A stretch of 52,083 bases of DNA from Xanthomonas arboricola (GCF_003353015.1 NZ_QREM01000009.1:1061840-1113922), one strand, 5' to 3'. Numbered from the stretch's first letter, positions 7,446-19,671 are shown. Translations and numbers: made by a program. Notes: generated by a model not told the origin, from the letters alone.

Positions 7446-9365
7446 CTACACCCCCTCGATCAACTCCATCCACGCCGCTTCCGCTGCGGCCAGCTGCTGC
7501 GCCGTCGCCTCGCGGTCGCGGCCCAGCACCGCCATCTTCTCGCTGTCGGCATAGTTGCCGGGGTTGGCCAGTTCGCGGTCCAGCGCCGCCAGCGCCGCTT
7601 CCAGCTCGCCCACGCGCTTCTCGGCGCTGGCCAGCTTGTGCGGGTTGACCGCCTTCTTCGGAGGCAGCGGTTTGGTCGGCGGTGGCGGGGTCGGCGCGAC
7701 TTCGGCCATCTTCTGCTTGGTGCCCTGCGCGGCCGGACGGCTGCGCAACCAGGCGGCGTATTCGTCCAGATCGCCAGCGAACGGCTCGACCACGCCATCG
7801 GCCACGCGCCAGAAACTGTCGCAGACCAGGCCGATCAGATGGCGGTCGTGCGAGACCATCACGATGGCGCCTTCGAAGTCGCTCAGCGCTTCGGCCAGCG
7901 CCTCGCGCATTTCCAGGTCCAGATGGTTGGTCGGTTCGTCCAGCAGCAGCACGTTCGGCTGCTGCCAGGCGATCAACGCCAATGCCAGGCGCGCGCGCTC
8001 GCCACCGGAGAAACCATCCACCACTTCGAATGCGCGGTCGCCGGCGAAATTCCATTTACCCAGGAAATCGCGGAACGCCTGATTGGACCCGTCCGGCGAC
8101 AGCTCGCGGAAGTGATCCATCGGCGACTGGCCCTCGTGCAGCGACTCCACCGTGTGCTGGGCGAAGTAGCCGATGCGCAGGTCCGGATGCGCGCTGCGCT
8201 CGCCAGACAACGGCGCCAGCTCACCCACCAAGGTCTTGACCAGGGTGGACTTACCCGCGCCATTGGGACCCAACAACCCGATGCGGTCGCCTGCTTCCAG
8301 GCCGAAACCGACATCGTGCAGGATGACCGTGGCAGCGTCGCCCCCATCCGCCCTTCGGGCCCCTTCCCCCGCACGCGGGGGAAGGGAGGTCGGCGCCGGA
8401 TAGCCGGCCTGTAGATGATTCAACCGGATCAGCGAAAACGGCAGCCGATTGGGCTGGGCGAACTGGATGCGGAACTCGCGCTCGGCGCGGACCGCCTCGG
8501 TGCCGGCCATCTTGGCCAGGCGCTTCATGCGGCTCTGCGCCTGGGTGGCCTTGCTGGCCTGCGCCTTGAAGCGGTCGATGAAGCTCTGCAGATGCGCGCG
8601 CTCGGCCTGTTCCTTGTCGTGGGCGATCTGCTGCTGGCGCAGGTGCTCGATGCGCTGGCGCTCGAAATCGGTGTAGCCGCCGACATACAGCTTGGCGGTG
8701 CCGCCATGCAGGTGCAGGGTGTGGGTGGCCACGTTGTCGAGAAACTCGCGGTCGTGCGAGATCAGCAGCAAGGTGCCCGGGTACTTGAGCAGCCATTGCT
8801 CCAGCCACAGCACCGCGTCCATGTCCAGGTGGTTGGTCGGTTCGTCCAGCAGCAGCAGGTCGCTGGGCATCATCAGCGCGCGTGCCAGGTTCAGGCGCAC
8901 GCGCCAGCCGCCGGAGAACGAGGACACCGCGCGGTGATGGGTGTCGGCCGGGAAGCCCAGGCCGTGCAGCAGCTTGCCGGCGCGCGCCTCGGCATCGTAG
9001 GCGCCGAGTTCGGCCATCTTCTGGTGCGCATTGGCAACCGCTTCCCAGTCCTCGCGCGCGGTGGCCGCGGCCTCTTCCTGCAGGATCGCCGAGACCTCGA
9101 TGTCGCCGCCCAGCACGAACGACAGCGCCGGATCCGGCAGCGACGGGGTTTCCTGCGAGACGCTGGCGGTGCGCACCTTGCCGGGGAGGTCGACATCGCC
9201 CTTGTCCGCCTCCAGCTCGCCCTTGACCGCGGCGAACAGGCTCGACTTGCCGGTGCCGTTACGGCCCACCACGCCGACGCGGTAGCCGGCATGCATGGTC
9301 AGGTCGACGTTGGACAACAGCAGACGCTCGCCGCGTCGCATGGAGAAGTTGCGCAGGGAAATCAT
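7446..9365 (-). CDS. yheS: ABC-F family ATPase, YheS type, with in-frame repeat insertion
   Basis: This is a 639-residue soluble tandem ABC ATPase with no membrane segments, as in ABC-F proteins that act on ribosomes. Module 1 has Walker A GRNGTGKS (about residues 34-41), signature FSGGWRVRLNLARAL and Walker B LLLLDEPTNHLDMDA. Module 2 has GPNGAGKS, signature FSGGERARLALAL and LLLDEPTNHLDLEM. A charged ABC-F linker separates the modules, and a Lys/Glu-rich C-terminal coiled coil follows. The start at 9365 matches family N-termini (MISLRNFSMRRGE); an ATG at 9413 adds 16 unrelated residues. Between the linker and module 2, about 20 low-complexity residues (around TSLPPRAGEGARRADGGD) are encoded by a palindromic intergenic-type repeat. 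The precise function of YheS-type proteins is still poorly defined. Confidence 0.88.
   Translation of the reverse strand: MISLRNFSMRRGERLLLSNVDLTMHAGYRVGVVGRNGTGKSSLFAAVKGELEADKGDVDLPGKVRTASVSQETPSLPDPALSFVLGGDIEVSAILQEEAAATAREDWEAVANAHQKMAELGAYDAEARAGKLLHGLGFPADTHHRAVSSFSGGWRVRLNLARALMMPSDLLLLDEPTNHLDMDAVLWLEQWLLKYPGTLLLISHDREFLDNVATHTLHLHGGTAKLYVGGYTDFERQRIEHLRQQQIAHDKEQAERAHLQSFIDRFKAQASKATQAQSRMKRLAKMAGTEAVRAEREFRIQFAQPNRLPFSLIRLNHLQAGYPAPTSLPPRAGEGARRADGGDAATVILHDVGFGLEAGDRIGLLGPNGAGKSTLVKTLVGELAPLSGERSAHPDLRIGYFAQHTVESLHEGQSPMDHFRELSPDGSNQAFRDFLGKWNFAGDRAFEVVDGFSGGERARLALALIAWQQPNVLLLDEPTNHLDLEMREALAEALSDFEGAIVMVSHDRHLIGLVCDSFWRVADGVVEPFAGDLDEYAAWLRSRPAAQGTKQKMAEVAPTPPPPTKPLPPKKAVNPHKLASAEKRVGELEAALAALDRELANPGNYADSEKMAVLGRDREATAQQLAAAEAAWMELIEGV
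8335..8400. repeat. Palindromic repeat embedded in the ABC-F coding sequence
   Basis: This segment contains CCCTTCCCCCGC-AC-GCGGGGGAAGGG (8361-8386), a perfect 12-bp stem flanked by CCATCCGCCCTTCGGG. Its composition resembles the intergenic palindromes of this genome, not the surrounding coding sequence. It sits in frame between the two ATPase modules and encodes a Pro/Arg/Gly-rich insert that the YheS family usually lacks. The element boundaries are approximate. Confidence 0.7.
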
Positions 9366-9546
9366 TGATGGACAGTCCGATAGAACGAAAAGGAATGAGC
9401 AGATGAGCAGCACTCCTGCGACGCCATTCTAGCGTTAACGAATAATTAGCGCCTTCAGGTTGGACGCCACCCGCGCTTCGCACGCCCGTGATCGCCATCC
9501 GCCCAGTCTAGTTGGCCCCGCTCGGGCCGCCGTTTTCGGAGTTGTC

Positions 9547-11925
9547 ATGAACATCCCCCTGTCCTGCCTTGCGACCGCCGTGGTCGCTGCACTGCTTGCC
9601 TCTCCTGCCCTGGCGCAGGACACCGCGCCAGCCACCGCCAACACCCTGGATACCGTGATCGTCACCGGCACCCGCGTGTCCGACCGGACCGTGGCCGAGT
9701 CGCAGTCGCCGATCGACATCATCAGCGCCGAGTCGCTGCAGGCCACCGGCACCCCGGAACTGGCCACCGCGCTGGCGCGTGCGCTGCCGTCGCTGAACTT
9801 CCCGCGCCCGGCGCTGAGCGACGGCACCAGCGCGATCCGCCCCGTGCAGTTGCGCGGCCTGTCGCCGGACCAGGTGCTGGTGCTGGTCAACGGCAAGCGC
9901 CGCCACACCTCCTCGCTGCTCAACCTCAACGGCACCATCGGCCGCGGCGCCGCGGCGGTGGACCTGAACACCATTCCGGTGGCGGCGATCGCGCGCGTGG
10001 AAGTGCTGCGCGACGGCGCCTCGGCGCAATACGGCTCCGATGCCATCGCCGGCGTGGTCAACATCGTGCTCAAGGGCGCGGAAAAGGGCGGCAGCCTGCA
10101 GGCAGGCTTCGGCCAGTATTCGGCCGGCGACGGCAGCAACTACGAGCTGTCCGGCGACACCGGCGTGGCGTACGGCAACGACCGCGGCTGGCTGCACGTG
10201 GCCGCCCAGCTCAACCAGCAGGACCCGACCGACCGTGCGCGCGGCTATGCCGGCGCGCCCAGCGCCTCGCAGCCGGCCGTGGGCCAGAAGGCGTTCAAGA
10301 TCGGCGACCCGGACGTCAACGCGCAGGCCGCCTCGCTCAATACCGAATACCAGTTCAGCGACAGCATCACCGGTTACGCCTTTGCCACCGCCAGCAACCG
10401 CGACATCACCTCGTTCGCGTTCTTCCGCGCGCCGGGCAGCACCCAGAACCTCCTGTCGGTCTATCCGCAGGGCTTCCTGCCGGAAATCCAGACCTACGCC
10501 AAGGACCGCTCGCTGGTGGCCGGCGTGCGCGGGTCCACCGCCAGCGGCTGGGACTGGGACGCCAGCTACAACTACGGCTACAACAGGATCGACTTCCACA
10601 CCCGCAACACGCTCAACGTGAGCCTGGGGCCGACCTCGCCGACCTCGTTCTATGACGGTGCGCTGGAGACCACGCAGAACATCGTCAACCTGGACGTCAA
10701 GCGCGGCTTCGACTGGGGCCTGGCGTACCCGGTGACGGTGGCCTTCGGCGCCGAATACCGCAACGAGAAGTGGAACCAGTCGCCGGGCGAGGTGGGCTCG
10801 TACTTCCAGGCCGGCACGCTGGCCGGTGGCGCGCAGGGTTTCGGCGGATTCGCGCCGAGCGTGTCCGGGCAGTATTCGCGTGACAGCTACGCGCTGTATG
10901 CCGACATCGAAGCCGACTTCACCGACAAGTTCTCCGCCGGCCTGGCCGGGCGCTACGAAGACTTCAACGATTTCGGCAGCCAGGCCTCGGGCAAGTTGTC
11001 CGGCCGCTATGCGTTCACCGACAGGATCGCGCTGCGCGGCACGGTGGCGTCGGGCTTCCGCGCGCCGTCGCTGGCGCAGCAGTATTTCCAGTCCACCAGC
11101 ACCACTTTCCTGGCCGGCAATCCGAACCCGTTCGAAATCCGCACCTTCCCGGCCGACAGCACCGTCGCGCGTGCGCTGGGGTCCGAGCCGCTGGATGCCG
11201 AGACTTCGCTGTCCTACAGCCTGGGCCTGGTGCTGCAGCCGACCGATGCGCTCTACCTCACCATCGATGCCTATCAGATCGACGTGGACGACCGCATCGT
11301 GCTGTCGTCCAACCTCACCGGCACCGGCGTGCGCAACCTGCTCCAAACGCAGGGCATCTTCGGCATCAACGGCGGGCGCTACTTCACCAACGCGGTGGAC
11401 ACGCGCACGCGCGGCGTGGACGTGGTCGGCAGCTACCGCTGGCAGCTCGCCGCCAGCAGCGTCGACCTGACCGCCGGCTACAACTATTCGGAGACCGAGG
11501 TGCGCAGCGTCGCTGCCAATCCGGCCGCGTTGTCGGCCAACGGACTGAGCCTGGAGCGCATCGACCGCACCGAACGCGGCCGCATCGAGGAAGGCTTCCC
11601 GCGCGACAAGTTCCTGCTCAACGGCAGCTGGAACCTGGAGCACTGGACGCTGGCACTGGGTGCCACGCGCTATGGCAAATACAGCACGCGTCCGGCCGCG
11701 GCGATCAACGACCAGACCTTCGGCGCCAAGTGGGTGGTGGATGCCTCGGCCAGCTACAAGATCGATCGCTGGACGCTGACGCTGGGTGCGGACAACCTGC
11801 TGGACGAATACCCGGACGAGAACAACTTCGCCAACTCCACCAGCGGGCAGTTCCCGTACAGCAACCTGTCGCCGTTCGGCTTCAACGGTGCCTACGTATA
11901 CGGCCGCATCAATTATCGCTGGTAA
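9547..11925 (+). CDS. TonB-dependent receptor (tandem paralogue 1)
   Basis: This 792-residue outer-membrane receptor has a signal peptide (residues 1-23, ending SPALAQ), a TonB-box-like LDTVIVTGTRV just after cleavage, a plug domain (about 50-165, with VLRDGASAQYGSDAIAGVVNIVLKG) and a 22-strand-type barrel ending in an aromatic (INYRW). It is the first of three consecutive paralogues; the segment TLDT-IVTGTRV-DRTVAES-SPIDII is almost identical in all three. I chose the ATG at 9547 because CGGAG and the signal peptide follow the family pattern. It diverges from the ABC-F gene across about 180 bp. The substrate cannot be inferred: no transporter or degradative enzyme lies next to it. Confidence 0.88.
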   Translation: MNIPLSCLATAVVAALLASPALAQDTAPATANTLDTVIVTGTRVSDRTVAESQSPIDIISAESLQATGTPELATALARALPSLNFPRPALSDGTSAIRPVQLRGLSPDQVLVLVNGKRRHTSSLLNLNGTIGRGAAAVDLNTIPVAAIARVEVLRDGASAQYGSDAIAGVVNIVLKGAEKGGSLQAGFGQYSAGDGSNYELSGDTGVAYGNDRGWLHVAAQLNQQDPTDRARGYAGAPSASQPAVGQKAFKIGDPDVNAQAASLNTEYQFSDSITGYAFATASNRDITSFAFFRAPGSTQNLLSVYPQGFLPEIQTYAKDRSLVAGVRGSTASGWDWDASYNYGYNRIDFHTRNTLNVSLGPTSPTSFYDGALETTQNIVNLDVKRGFDWGLAYPVTVAFGAEYRNEKWNQSPGEVGSYFQAGTLAGGAQGFGGFAPSVSGQYSRDSYALYADIEADFTDKFSAGLAGRYEDFNDFGSQASGKLSGRYAFTDRIALRGTVASGFRAPSLAQQYFQSTSTTFLAGNPNPFEIRTFPADSTVARALGSEPLDAETSLSYSLGLVLQPTDALYLTIDAYQIDVDDRIVLSSNLTGTGVRNLLQTQGIFGINGGRYFTNAVDTRTRGVDVVGSYRWQLAASSVDLTAGYNYSETEVRSVAANPAALSANGLSLERIDRTERGRIEEGFPRDKFLLNGSWNLEHWTLALGATRYGKYSTRPAAAINDQTFGAKWVVDASASYKIDRWTLTLGADNLLDEYPDENNFANSTSGQFPYSNLSPFGFNGAYVYGRINYRW

Positions 11926-12684
11926 GACGGCGATGCACCTTGCGGCGGTGTCGACAGGCACTACGGCTGACGCACGCCGCACGGTTCCATCCCGCGACAC
12001 CTGACCACACGCCCCGGCCTGCCCGGGGCGTGTGCGTTGTGGCTGCACTGCATGGTGTTTTCTTGCGGCAGCCATCCAGCCGCGGGCATCGATGCGTCAT
12101 GCGCTGCGGCGCTATCGCCACCACTGCCCTGCGCGCAAGCAGCGCAACAGCTCTCACGCCGCCGACAGGCACGCGTTGCATCACCCTACATTCGCGCATG
12201 GTGGGCGCGACAACTTCACAGCACATGGCTCATGCACCACGCGGACGATCGGCAAAGCGCCGATGGCCGTACCGCGACAGCTCGCTGCGCCGTGCGCCTG
12301 CACCGCCCGAGCGATGAGGCTGCACACGCGTTCGATTCAATGGCAACCAGCTCCAAGGGGGGTGCACTGCTGCGCAATGCAGCGTGGATGCGCTGCAGAT
12401 CATGTCCTGATGCAGAAGTTTCATAACTGCTATCCATGTCCATGATGGTGCAAACAAACCCGCACGGCAGCAGGTCGGGTGCAAGCGACGCATCACTCTG
12501 GTGCAAGCTGGCACCGTTTTCATAAGCATATTCGCGACGACGGTTGCACGCGCAACGTAACCAAAATTTGACATGGGGTTATGCGTGGTCAATGGTTGTG
12601 AACGCACCGCAGCTGCCGCAACGGACGCGGCCCGGGAAGGGGGCCCCTGCGATGCATCCGTTCCCCACTCGGAGTTGTCACCGC
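11926..12684. other. 759-bp intergenic region between receptor paralogues 1 and 2
   Basis: No convincing gene is visible; short open frames here lack family features or a good start. It holds the hairpin listed at 12007-12033 and ends with TCGGAGTTGTCA (12669-12680). The same 12-mer occurs at 9536-9547 before paralogue 1, consistent with duplication of the gene together with its leader. Promoters for paralogue 2 probably lie in the AT-richer stretch around 12540-12600 (TTGACA at about 12567). Confidence 0.5.
12007..12033 (+). terminator. Hairpin downstream of receptor paralogue 1
   Basis: ACACGCCCCG-GCCTGCC-CGGGGCGTGT forms a perfect 10-bp GC-rich stem about 80 bp after the receptor stop codon. 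No long T-run follows, so termination would be weak or factor-assisted. Confidence 0.5.
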
Positions 12685-15072
12685 ATGAATTGCAAGACCA
12701 GTCCACTCGCAGTTGCCGTTGTTCTTGCACTGTCGTTTTCCGCTTCAAGCGCAGTCGCGCAGTCACAGGCTCCCGCCCAGAAAACCCTCGATACCCTGAT
12801 CGTGACCGGCACGCGCGTGGCCGATCGCACCGTGGCCGAATCGGCATCGCCGATCGACATCATCTCGCCGCAGGCGCTGGAATCGACCGGCACTACCGAG
12901 CTGGCGACCGCGCTGTCACGCGCGATCCCCTCGTTGAATTTCCCCCGCCCGGCCATCTCCGACGGCTCGGACGCCGTGCGCCCGGCGCAGCTGCGCGGCC
13001 TGTCGCCCGACCAGGTGCTGGTGCTGGTCAACGGCAAGCGCTACCACAGCACCGCGTTGATCAATCTCAACGACACCCAGGGGCGCGGCTCCTCGCCGGC
13101 CGACCTCAACACCATTCCGATCGCCGCGGTGGAGCGCATCGAAGTGCTGCGCGACGGTGCCTCGGCGCAGTACGGTTCCGACGCCATCGCCGGCGTGATC
13201 AACATCGTGCTCAAGGGCAGCGGCGAAGGCGGCAGCGTCAACGGCCGCTACGGCAAGTACAGCGCCGGCGACGGCGAGCAGTATCAGCTGTCCGGCGATG
13301 CCGGCTTCAGCTTTGCCGGCACCGGCAAGGTGCACTTGGCCGCGCAGGCCGGGCACTCGGACCAGACCAACCGCGCGTTGCCGTTCGGCGGCCGCGTGGA
13401 GCAGCGTTACGGCGATCCGGACATCGACCAGGGCGCCATCTCGTTCAATGGCGAATACAGCCCCACCGATTACCTGACCTTCTACTCGTTCGGCATGGTC
13501 AGCCGCCGCGAGGTGCTGTCCAACGGCTACTTCCGCTTTGCCGGCGACACCCGCAACCGCCCGGAAATCTATCCGGACGGCTTCCTGCCGCAGATCTACA
13601 ACGTCAGCAAGGACGTGTCCTGGGTCGGCGGCTTGAAGACCTCCACCGAAGGCGGCCTGAACATCGATCTGAGCTACAACTACGGCCAGAACAATCTCAC
13701 CTTCGATGTGCGCAACAGCTTGAACAACAGCTTAGGGCTGGCCAGCCCGACCGACTTCCACGCCGGTACGCTGGAAGTGACCCAGAACGTGCTCAACGCC
13801 GACTTCACCAAGACCCTGGACTGGGGCCTGGCCTATCCGGTCACGCTGGCCTTCGGTGCGGAATGGCGCGGCGAGAAGTTCAACCAGTCGCCCGGCGACG
13901 CGGCATCCTCGGCCAACGGCGGCATTCCGTCGGCGGCCGGTACGCTGATCCCGGGCGCACAGGTATTTCCGGGCTTCAAGCTCTCCGATGCCGGTTACTA
14001 CAACCGCAACAGCCACTCGGCCTATGTGGACCTGGAAGCGGATCTGACCGACAAGTTCTCCGCCGGCCTGGCCGGGCGCTACGAGAAGTACAGCGACTTC
14101 GGCGATACCGCCACCGGCAAGCTGTCTTTGCGTTATGCGTTCACCGACAAGATCGCGCTGCGTGCCACCGCCTCCACCGGCTTCCGCGCACCGTCGTTGC
14201 AGCAGCAGAACTTCCAGTCGATCGCCACGCAGTTCCTCAACGTGGCCCAGCCCAACGGCACGACCTCCGCGATCCCGTTCGAGATCGGCACCTTCCGCAC
14301 CGACAACCCGGCGGCCATCGCACTGGGCGCCGAGCCGTTGAAGGCCGAGGAATCCAACAACTACGGGCTTGGCGTGGTGCTGCAGCCGGTCGAAAACCTG
14401 TACATCACGGTCGATGCGTATCGCATCGATATCGACGACCGCATCGTGCTGTCGGAGAACCTGACCTCTGACCAAGTCCGCGGCTACCTGCAGGCCAATG
14501 GTTTTCCCGGTATCGGCGGCGGGCGCTACTTCACCAATGCGGTGGATACCAAGACGCAGGGCGTGGATGCAGTCGGTACCTATCGCTGGAACCTGGACGG
14601 CGGCAGCGTCGAGCTGACCTCCGGCTACAACTACAACAAGACCGAGGTGGAACGGGTCGCCGACAACCCCGCCGCGCTGGAAGCGATCGCCCCGGGCACC
14701 GTGCGCATCGGCCGCGCGGAGCTGGGCCGGATCACCGAAGGCACGCCGCGCGACAAGTTCTTCCTGGGTGGTACCTGGTCGCCGGGCAACTGGTCGTTCA
14801 CCGGCACCGCCACGCGCTGGGGCGAGTTCACCACCTTCGGCACCAACGCCGGCAGCGACCAGACCTATGCGGCCAAGTGGACGCTGGACCTGGCCGCGTC
14901 CTACAAGCTGGGCGCGTGGAACTTCACCGTCGGCGGCGACAACGTGCTCAACGAATATCCGGACCGCCAGGAAGCCGGCCTGGGCACGCGCAACTACCTG
15001 CCCTACAGCAGCGCCTCGCCGTTCGGTTTCAACGGTGCGCTGGTGTATGCCAACGTGAACTACAAGTGGTAA
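12685..15072 (+). CDS. TonB-dependent receptor (tandem paralogue 2)
   Basis: This 795-residue receptor is a paralogue of its two neighbours. It has a signal peptide (about residues 1-26, ending SSAVAQ), the TonB-box-like LDTLIVTGTRV, a plug domain with LRGLSPDQVLVLVNGKRYH and VLRDGASAQYGSDAIAGVINIVLKG, and a barrel ending VNYKW. The ATG at 12685 is preceded by CGGAGTTGTCACCGC and begins a proper signal peptide; the open frame extends 141 bp further upstream without signal-like sequence. The loop regions differ most from paralogues 1 and 3, as expected if the ligands differ. It follows 759 bp of non-coding DNA, so it probably has its own promoter. Substrate unknown. Confidence 0.88.
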   Translation: MNCKTSPLAVAVVLALSFSASSAVAQSQAPAQKTLDTLIVTGTRVADRTVAESASPIDIISPQALESTGTTELATALSRAIPSLNFPRPAISDGSDAVRPAQLRGLSPDQVLVLVNGKRYHSTALINLNDTQGRGSSPADLNTIPIAAVERIEVLRDGASAQYGSDAIAGVINIVLKGSGEGGSVNGRYGKYSAGDGEQYQLSGDAGFSFAGTGKVHLAAQAGHSDQTNRALPFGGRVEQRYGDPDIDQGAISFNGEYSPTDYLTFYSFGMVSRREVLSNGYFRFAGDTRNRPEIYPDGFLPQIYNVSKDVSWVGGLKTSTEGGLNIDLSYNYGQNNLTFDVRNSLNNSLGLASPTDFHAGTLEVTQNVLNADFTKTLDWGLAYPVTLAFGAEWRGEKFNQSPGDAASSANGGIPSAAGTLIPGAQVFPGFKLSDAGYYNRNSHSAYVDLEADLTDKFSAGLAGRYEKYSDFGDTATGKLSLRYAFTDKIALRATASTGFRAPSLQQQNFQSIATQFLNVAQPNGTTSAIPFEIGTFRTDNPAAIALGAEPLKAEESNNYGLGVVLQPVENLYITVDAYRIDIDDRIVLSENLTSDQVRGYLQANGFPGIGGGRYFTNAVDTKTQGVDAVGTYRWNLDGGSVELTSGYNYNKTEVERVADNPAALEAIAPGTVRIGRAELGRITEGTPRDKFFLGGTWSPGNWSFTGTATRWGEFTTFGTNAGSDQTYAAKWTLDLAASYKLGAWNFTVGGDNVLNEYPDRQEAGLGTRNYLPYSSASPFGFNGALVYANVNYKW

Positions 15073-15384
15073 ATCGCCACGTGCCGGTCGGCAACGACCG
15101 GCACCTCGATCGTCGCGTCCTGCGTCGCTGAGAGCAGGCGTCACTCCCGCAGCATCGCTTGCCCTATCCGATGGTCGCGACAGGGCGAGTTCCCCCTTCT
15201 TTCGCAAGGATGCGCCATGCAGCAGACGCTGCGTCGCAGTCCGTTGTCCTTGCCGTGCCCGCCATCCCGCCAGCGCCCACGCGCTGCGTGCAGGCGCCAC
15301 GGATCACGCAGTCCCCCGTCCCCTTCCCCCGCACTACGCGCAGCGCAGTGCTGCGTCCATCATCACCCTTGAGTCTCCATTCCC
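15073..15384. other. 312-bp intergenic region between receptor paralogues 2 and 3
   Basis: No gene is seen. Around 15311-15335 there is CCCCTTCCCCCGCAC, identical to one arm of the palindrome embedded in the ABC-F gene (8360-8374), so this looks like half of the same repeat type. The second arm is not preserved. Confidence 0.5.
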
Positions 15385-17784
<2,400 letters not shown>

Positions 17785-17843
17785 GTCGCCACGCTCGATC
17801 GCAGCGTGCTGATCGCACGTTTCGATCAGCGCATCTCTCACCC

Positions 17844-17871
17844 AAACACCGCCGATCGCTCGGCGGTGTTT
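17844..17871 (+). terminator. Intrinsic terminator after the receptor array
   Basis: AAACACCGCCGA-TCGC-TCGGCGGTGTTT is a perfect 12-bp stem with a 4-base loop, flanked by A-rich and T-rich ends. It lies 60 bp after paralogue 3 and upstream of the convergent P450 gene, so it can act in both directions. Confidence 0.8.
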
Positions 17872-18042
17872 GTCGTTGTGGGCATCGCGACACAGGTGCG
17901 AACGCTGTTGCCATCTGGCGCACTGGTGCCTGCCCCGTCGATGGTCCTACGGATGACGCACGGTGCGTGGGCCGGCATGGTCGCCAGTGGCCGCCATCCG
18001 TGCAGCATGCAGGGTTTTATTGACTGCTAGTGGCCGACGACC

Positions 18043-19236
18043 TCACCAGGAGGCGAGCAGCGCGTCGACACCGCGCAGGTTGGCGCGGTCGTTCCAGCTC
18101 AGCGTGTCGAGCTGCTCCAGCCGTAGCGCCGGCAGACGCGCCAGCAGGCAGGCCAGCGCGGCCTCCATCTCGATCAGCGCCAGCCGGTTGCCCAGGCAGT
18201 GGTGGATGCCGCCGCCGAAGGACAGCGCACGGCCCTGCTGCCGGCGGATATCCAGCACCTGCGGGTCGCTGAACTGCAAACTGTCGTGATTGGCCGCGCC
18301 CAGCATCAGGTACAGCATGGCACCCTGCGGAACCGCCACGCCCTCGATCTCGAACTCCTGCAAGGCCGTGCGCGTGGCGATCTGCACCGAGCTGTCGTAG
18401 CGCATGCACTCGAGCACCGCATTGGGCAGCAGGCTCGGGGTGTCCTGCAGCAGGCGCAATTGCTGCGGATGCCGATGCAGGGCGACCAGCGCATTGCAGA
18501 TCATGTTGGAGGTGGTTTCGTGGCCGGCAAAGAACAGGAGGATCACGTTGGAGACGATTTCCTCATCGCTCAGGCGGCGGCCGTTGTCCTCGGCCTGGAT
18601 GAAGCGCGTGATCAGATCGTCACCGCCCTCGCTGCGACGTTGCGCGATCACGTCGTGGAAATACGCTGCCAGCTGGTCGTAGGCAACACTGGTCGCCTGC
18701 AGTTCTGCGGCCGTCATCATCGGATCGAAGACCTTTGCCAGCGCGCTGGTCGCATGACTCAGCGCGGTGGCATCGGCCGCATCGATGTCCAGCATCCGGC
18801 AGATGATGGCGATCGGCAGCGGGAACGCGAACTCGGTCAGCAGGTCGCAGTGGCCGTTGGCCTGGAAGGTGTCGAGCAACCCGGCGGCGGTATCGCTGGC
18901 CACCTCGCGCATGGACGCCATCTGCCGCGCACCGAAGGCCTGCGTCATCAGTCCGCGCAACTGCGTGTGCAGCGGCGGGTTGAGCAGCAGGAACATGCGG
19001 CTCATGCCCTGGAACAGCGGCAGCTGCACCGCCGCCTCGCCGTAACGCAGCCGAATGCTTTGCAGGTAATCGCGGCCGACCCGGCGATCGCCGAGCAGGC
19101 GATCGACCACGGCGTAGCGGCCGGACATCAGCCGCCCGTCCGCCACCTGCACCAGCGGGCCTTCGTCACGCAGGCGTGCATACGTCGGATAGGGATCGTG
19201 GCGGAACTGGGGTGTTGCAAAATCGCTGAGATGCAT
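18043..19236 (-). CDS. Cytochrome P450
   Basis: This 397-residue soluble bacterial P450 carries the I-helix oxygen-activation motif FAGHETTSN, the K-helix ExxR (ECMR) and the heme-binding loop FGGGIHHCLGN with Cys347 as the probable axial thiolate. The length and lack of a membrane anchor fit class I bacterial P450s, which need a ferredoxin and ferredoxin reductase; neither is encoded nearby. The motif set resembles bacterial hydroxylases of the CYP107/CYP109 kind, but no substrate can be assigned. The start at 19236 gives MHLSDFATPQFRHDPYP, a normal P450 N-terminus; the open frame extends 249 bp upstream into sequence without P450 features. The gene is isolated: convergent with the receptor array and divergent from the ybaL-type gene. 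Confidence 0.9.
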   Translation of the reverse strand: MHLSDFATPQFRHDPYPTYARLRDEGPLVQVADGRLMSGRYAVVDRLLGDRRVGRDYLQSIRLRYGEAAVQLPLFQGMSRMFLLLNPPLHTQLRGLMTQAFGARQMASMREVASDTAAGLLDTFQANGHCDLLTEFAFPLPIAIICRMLDIDAADATALSHATSALAKVFDPMMTAAELQATSVAYDQLAAYFHDVIAQRRSEGGDDLITRFIQAEDNGRRLSDEEIVSNVILLFFAGHETTSNMICNALVALHRHPQQLRLLQDTPSLLPNAVLECMRYDSSVQIATRTALQEFEIEGVAVPQGAMLYLMLGAANHDSLQFSDPQVLDIRRQQGRALSFGGGIHHCLGNRLALIEMEAALACLLARLPALRLEQLDTLSWNDRANLRGVDALLASW

Positions 19237-19671
19237 GGCCTGGCTCGTGTGGCGTCGCCCGCAACAGGGGCGGTGCGTGCGTGGACCTGCCGAAGGACGC
19301 AGGCGCTCCACTGGAAGTCTGGATTGTCGGCCGGTGCCGCGCCGCGGCCCTGCGCAGGGGCGAAGCGGTGTCGTCAATGTTGAATCGGCGTGCCGGACTT
19401 GCGTCGCAGCCCGCACGCGCACGTGCGGGCCGCAGCGGTTACGCGGCGTCTGGCGCATGTACCGGCCTGCGTGCAGGCGCTGCATGTCGCATCACGTTAA
19501 TCAAGCGCTGTGTACTATGGGCGTCCGGCCAACCGGACCAGCAACGCGGTCCTGTTCCCCCGCGCCGGACACCAGCCATGACCACGCAATGCCCGCAGGC
19601 GATGCCCGGCGCAGTGCCGTTGGCTGGTCGCGCCCGCGACGCTCTCTCGGACACTCTCACAACGGATTGGA
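19237..19671. other. 435-bp divergent intergenic region
   Basis: This region separates the P450 gene (leftward) from the antiporter gene (rightward) and should contain both promoters. It has one hairpin, CCCGCACG-CGCA-CGTGCGGG (19410-19429). No gene or recognisable operator was found. Confidence 0.45.

Noticed and set aside
8361..8386. Intrinsic terminator inside the ABC-F gene
   Set aside because: The stem is strong but has no T-run, lies in the middle of an intact reading frame, and resembles the genome's repeat palindromes.
9508..12075. An 855-codon minus-strand open frame opposite receptor paralogue 1
   Set aside because: It is a codon-bias shadow: similar antisense frames lie opposite the other two paralogues, and none has protein-family features.
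12032..12445. Short open frames in the gap before receptor paralogue 2
   Set aside because: Several overlapping frames of about 130 codons exist in all directions with no motif, no ribosome-binding site and atypical composition.
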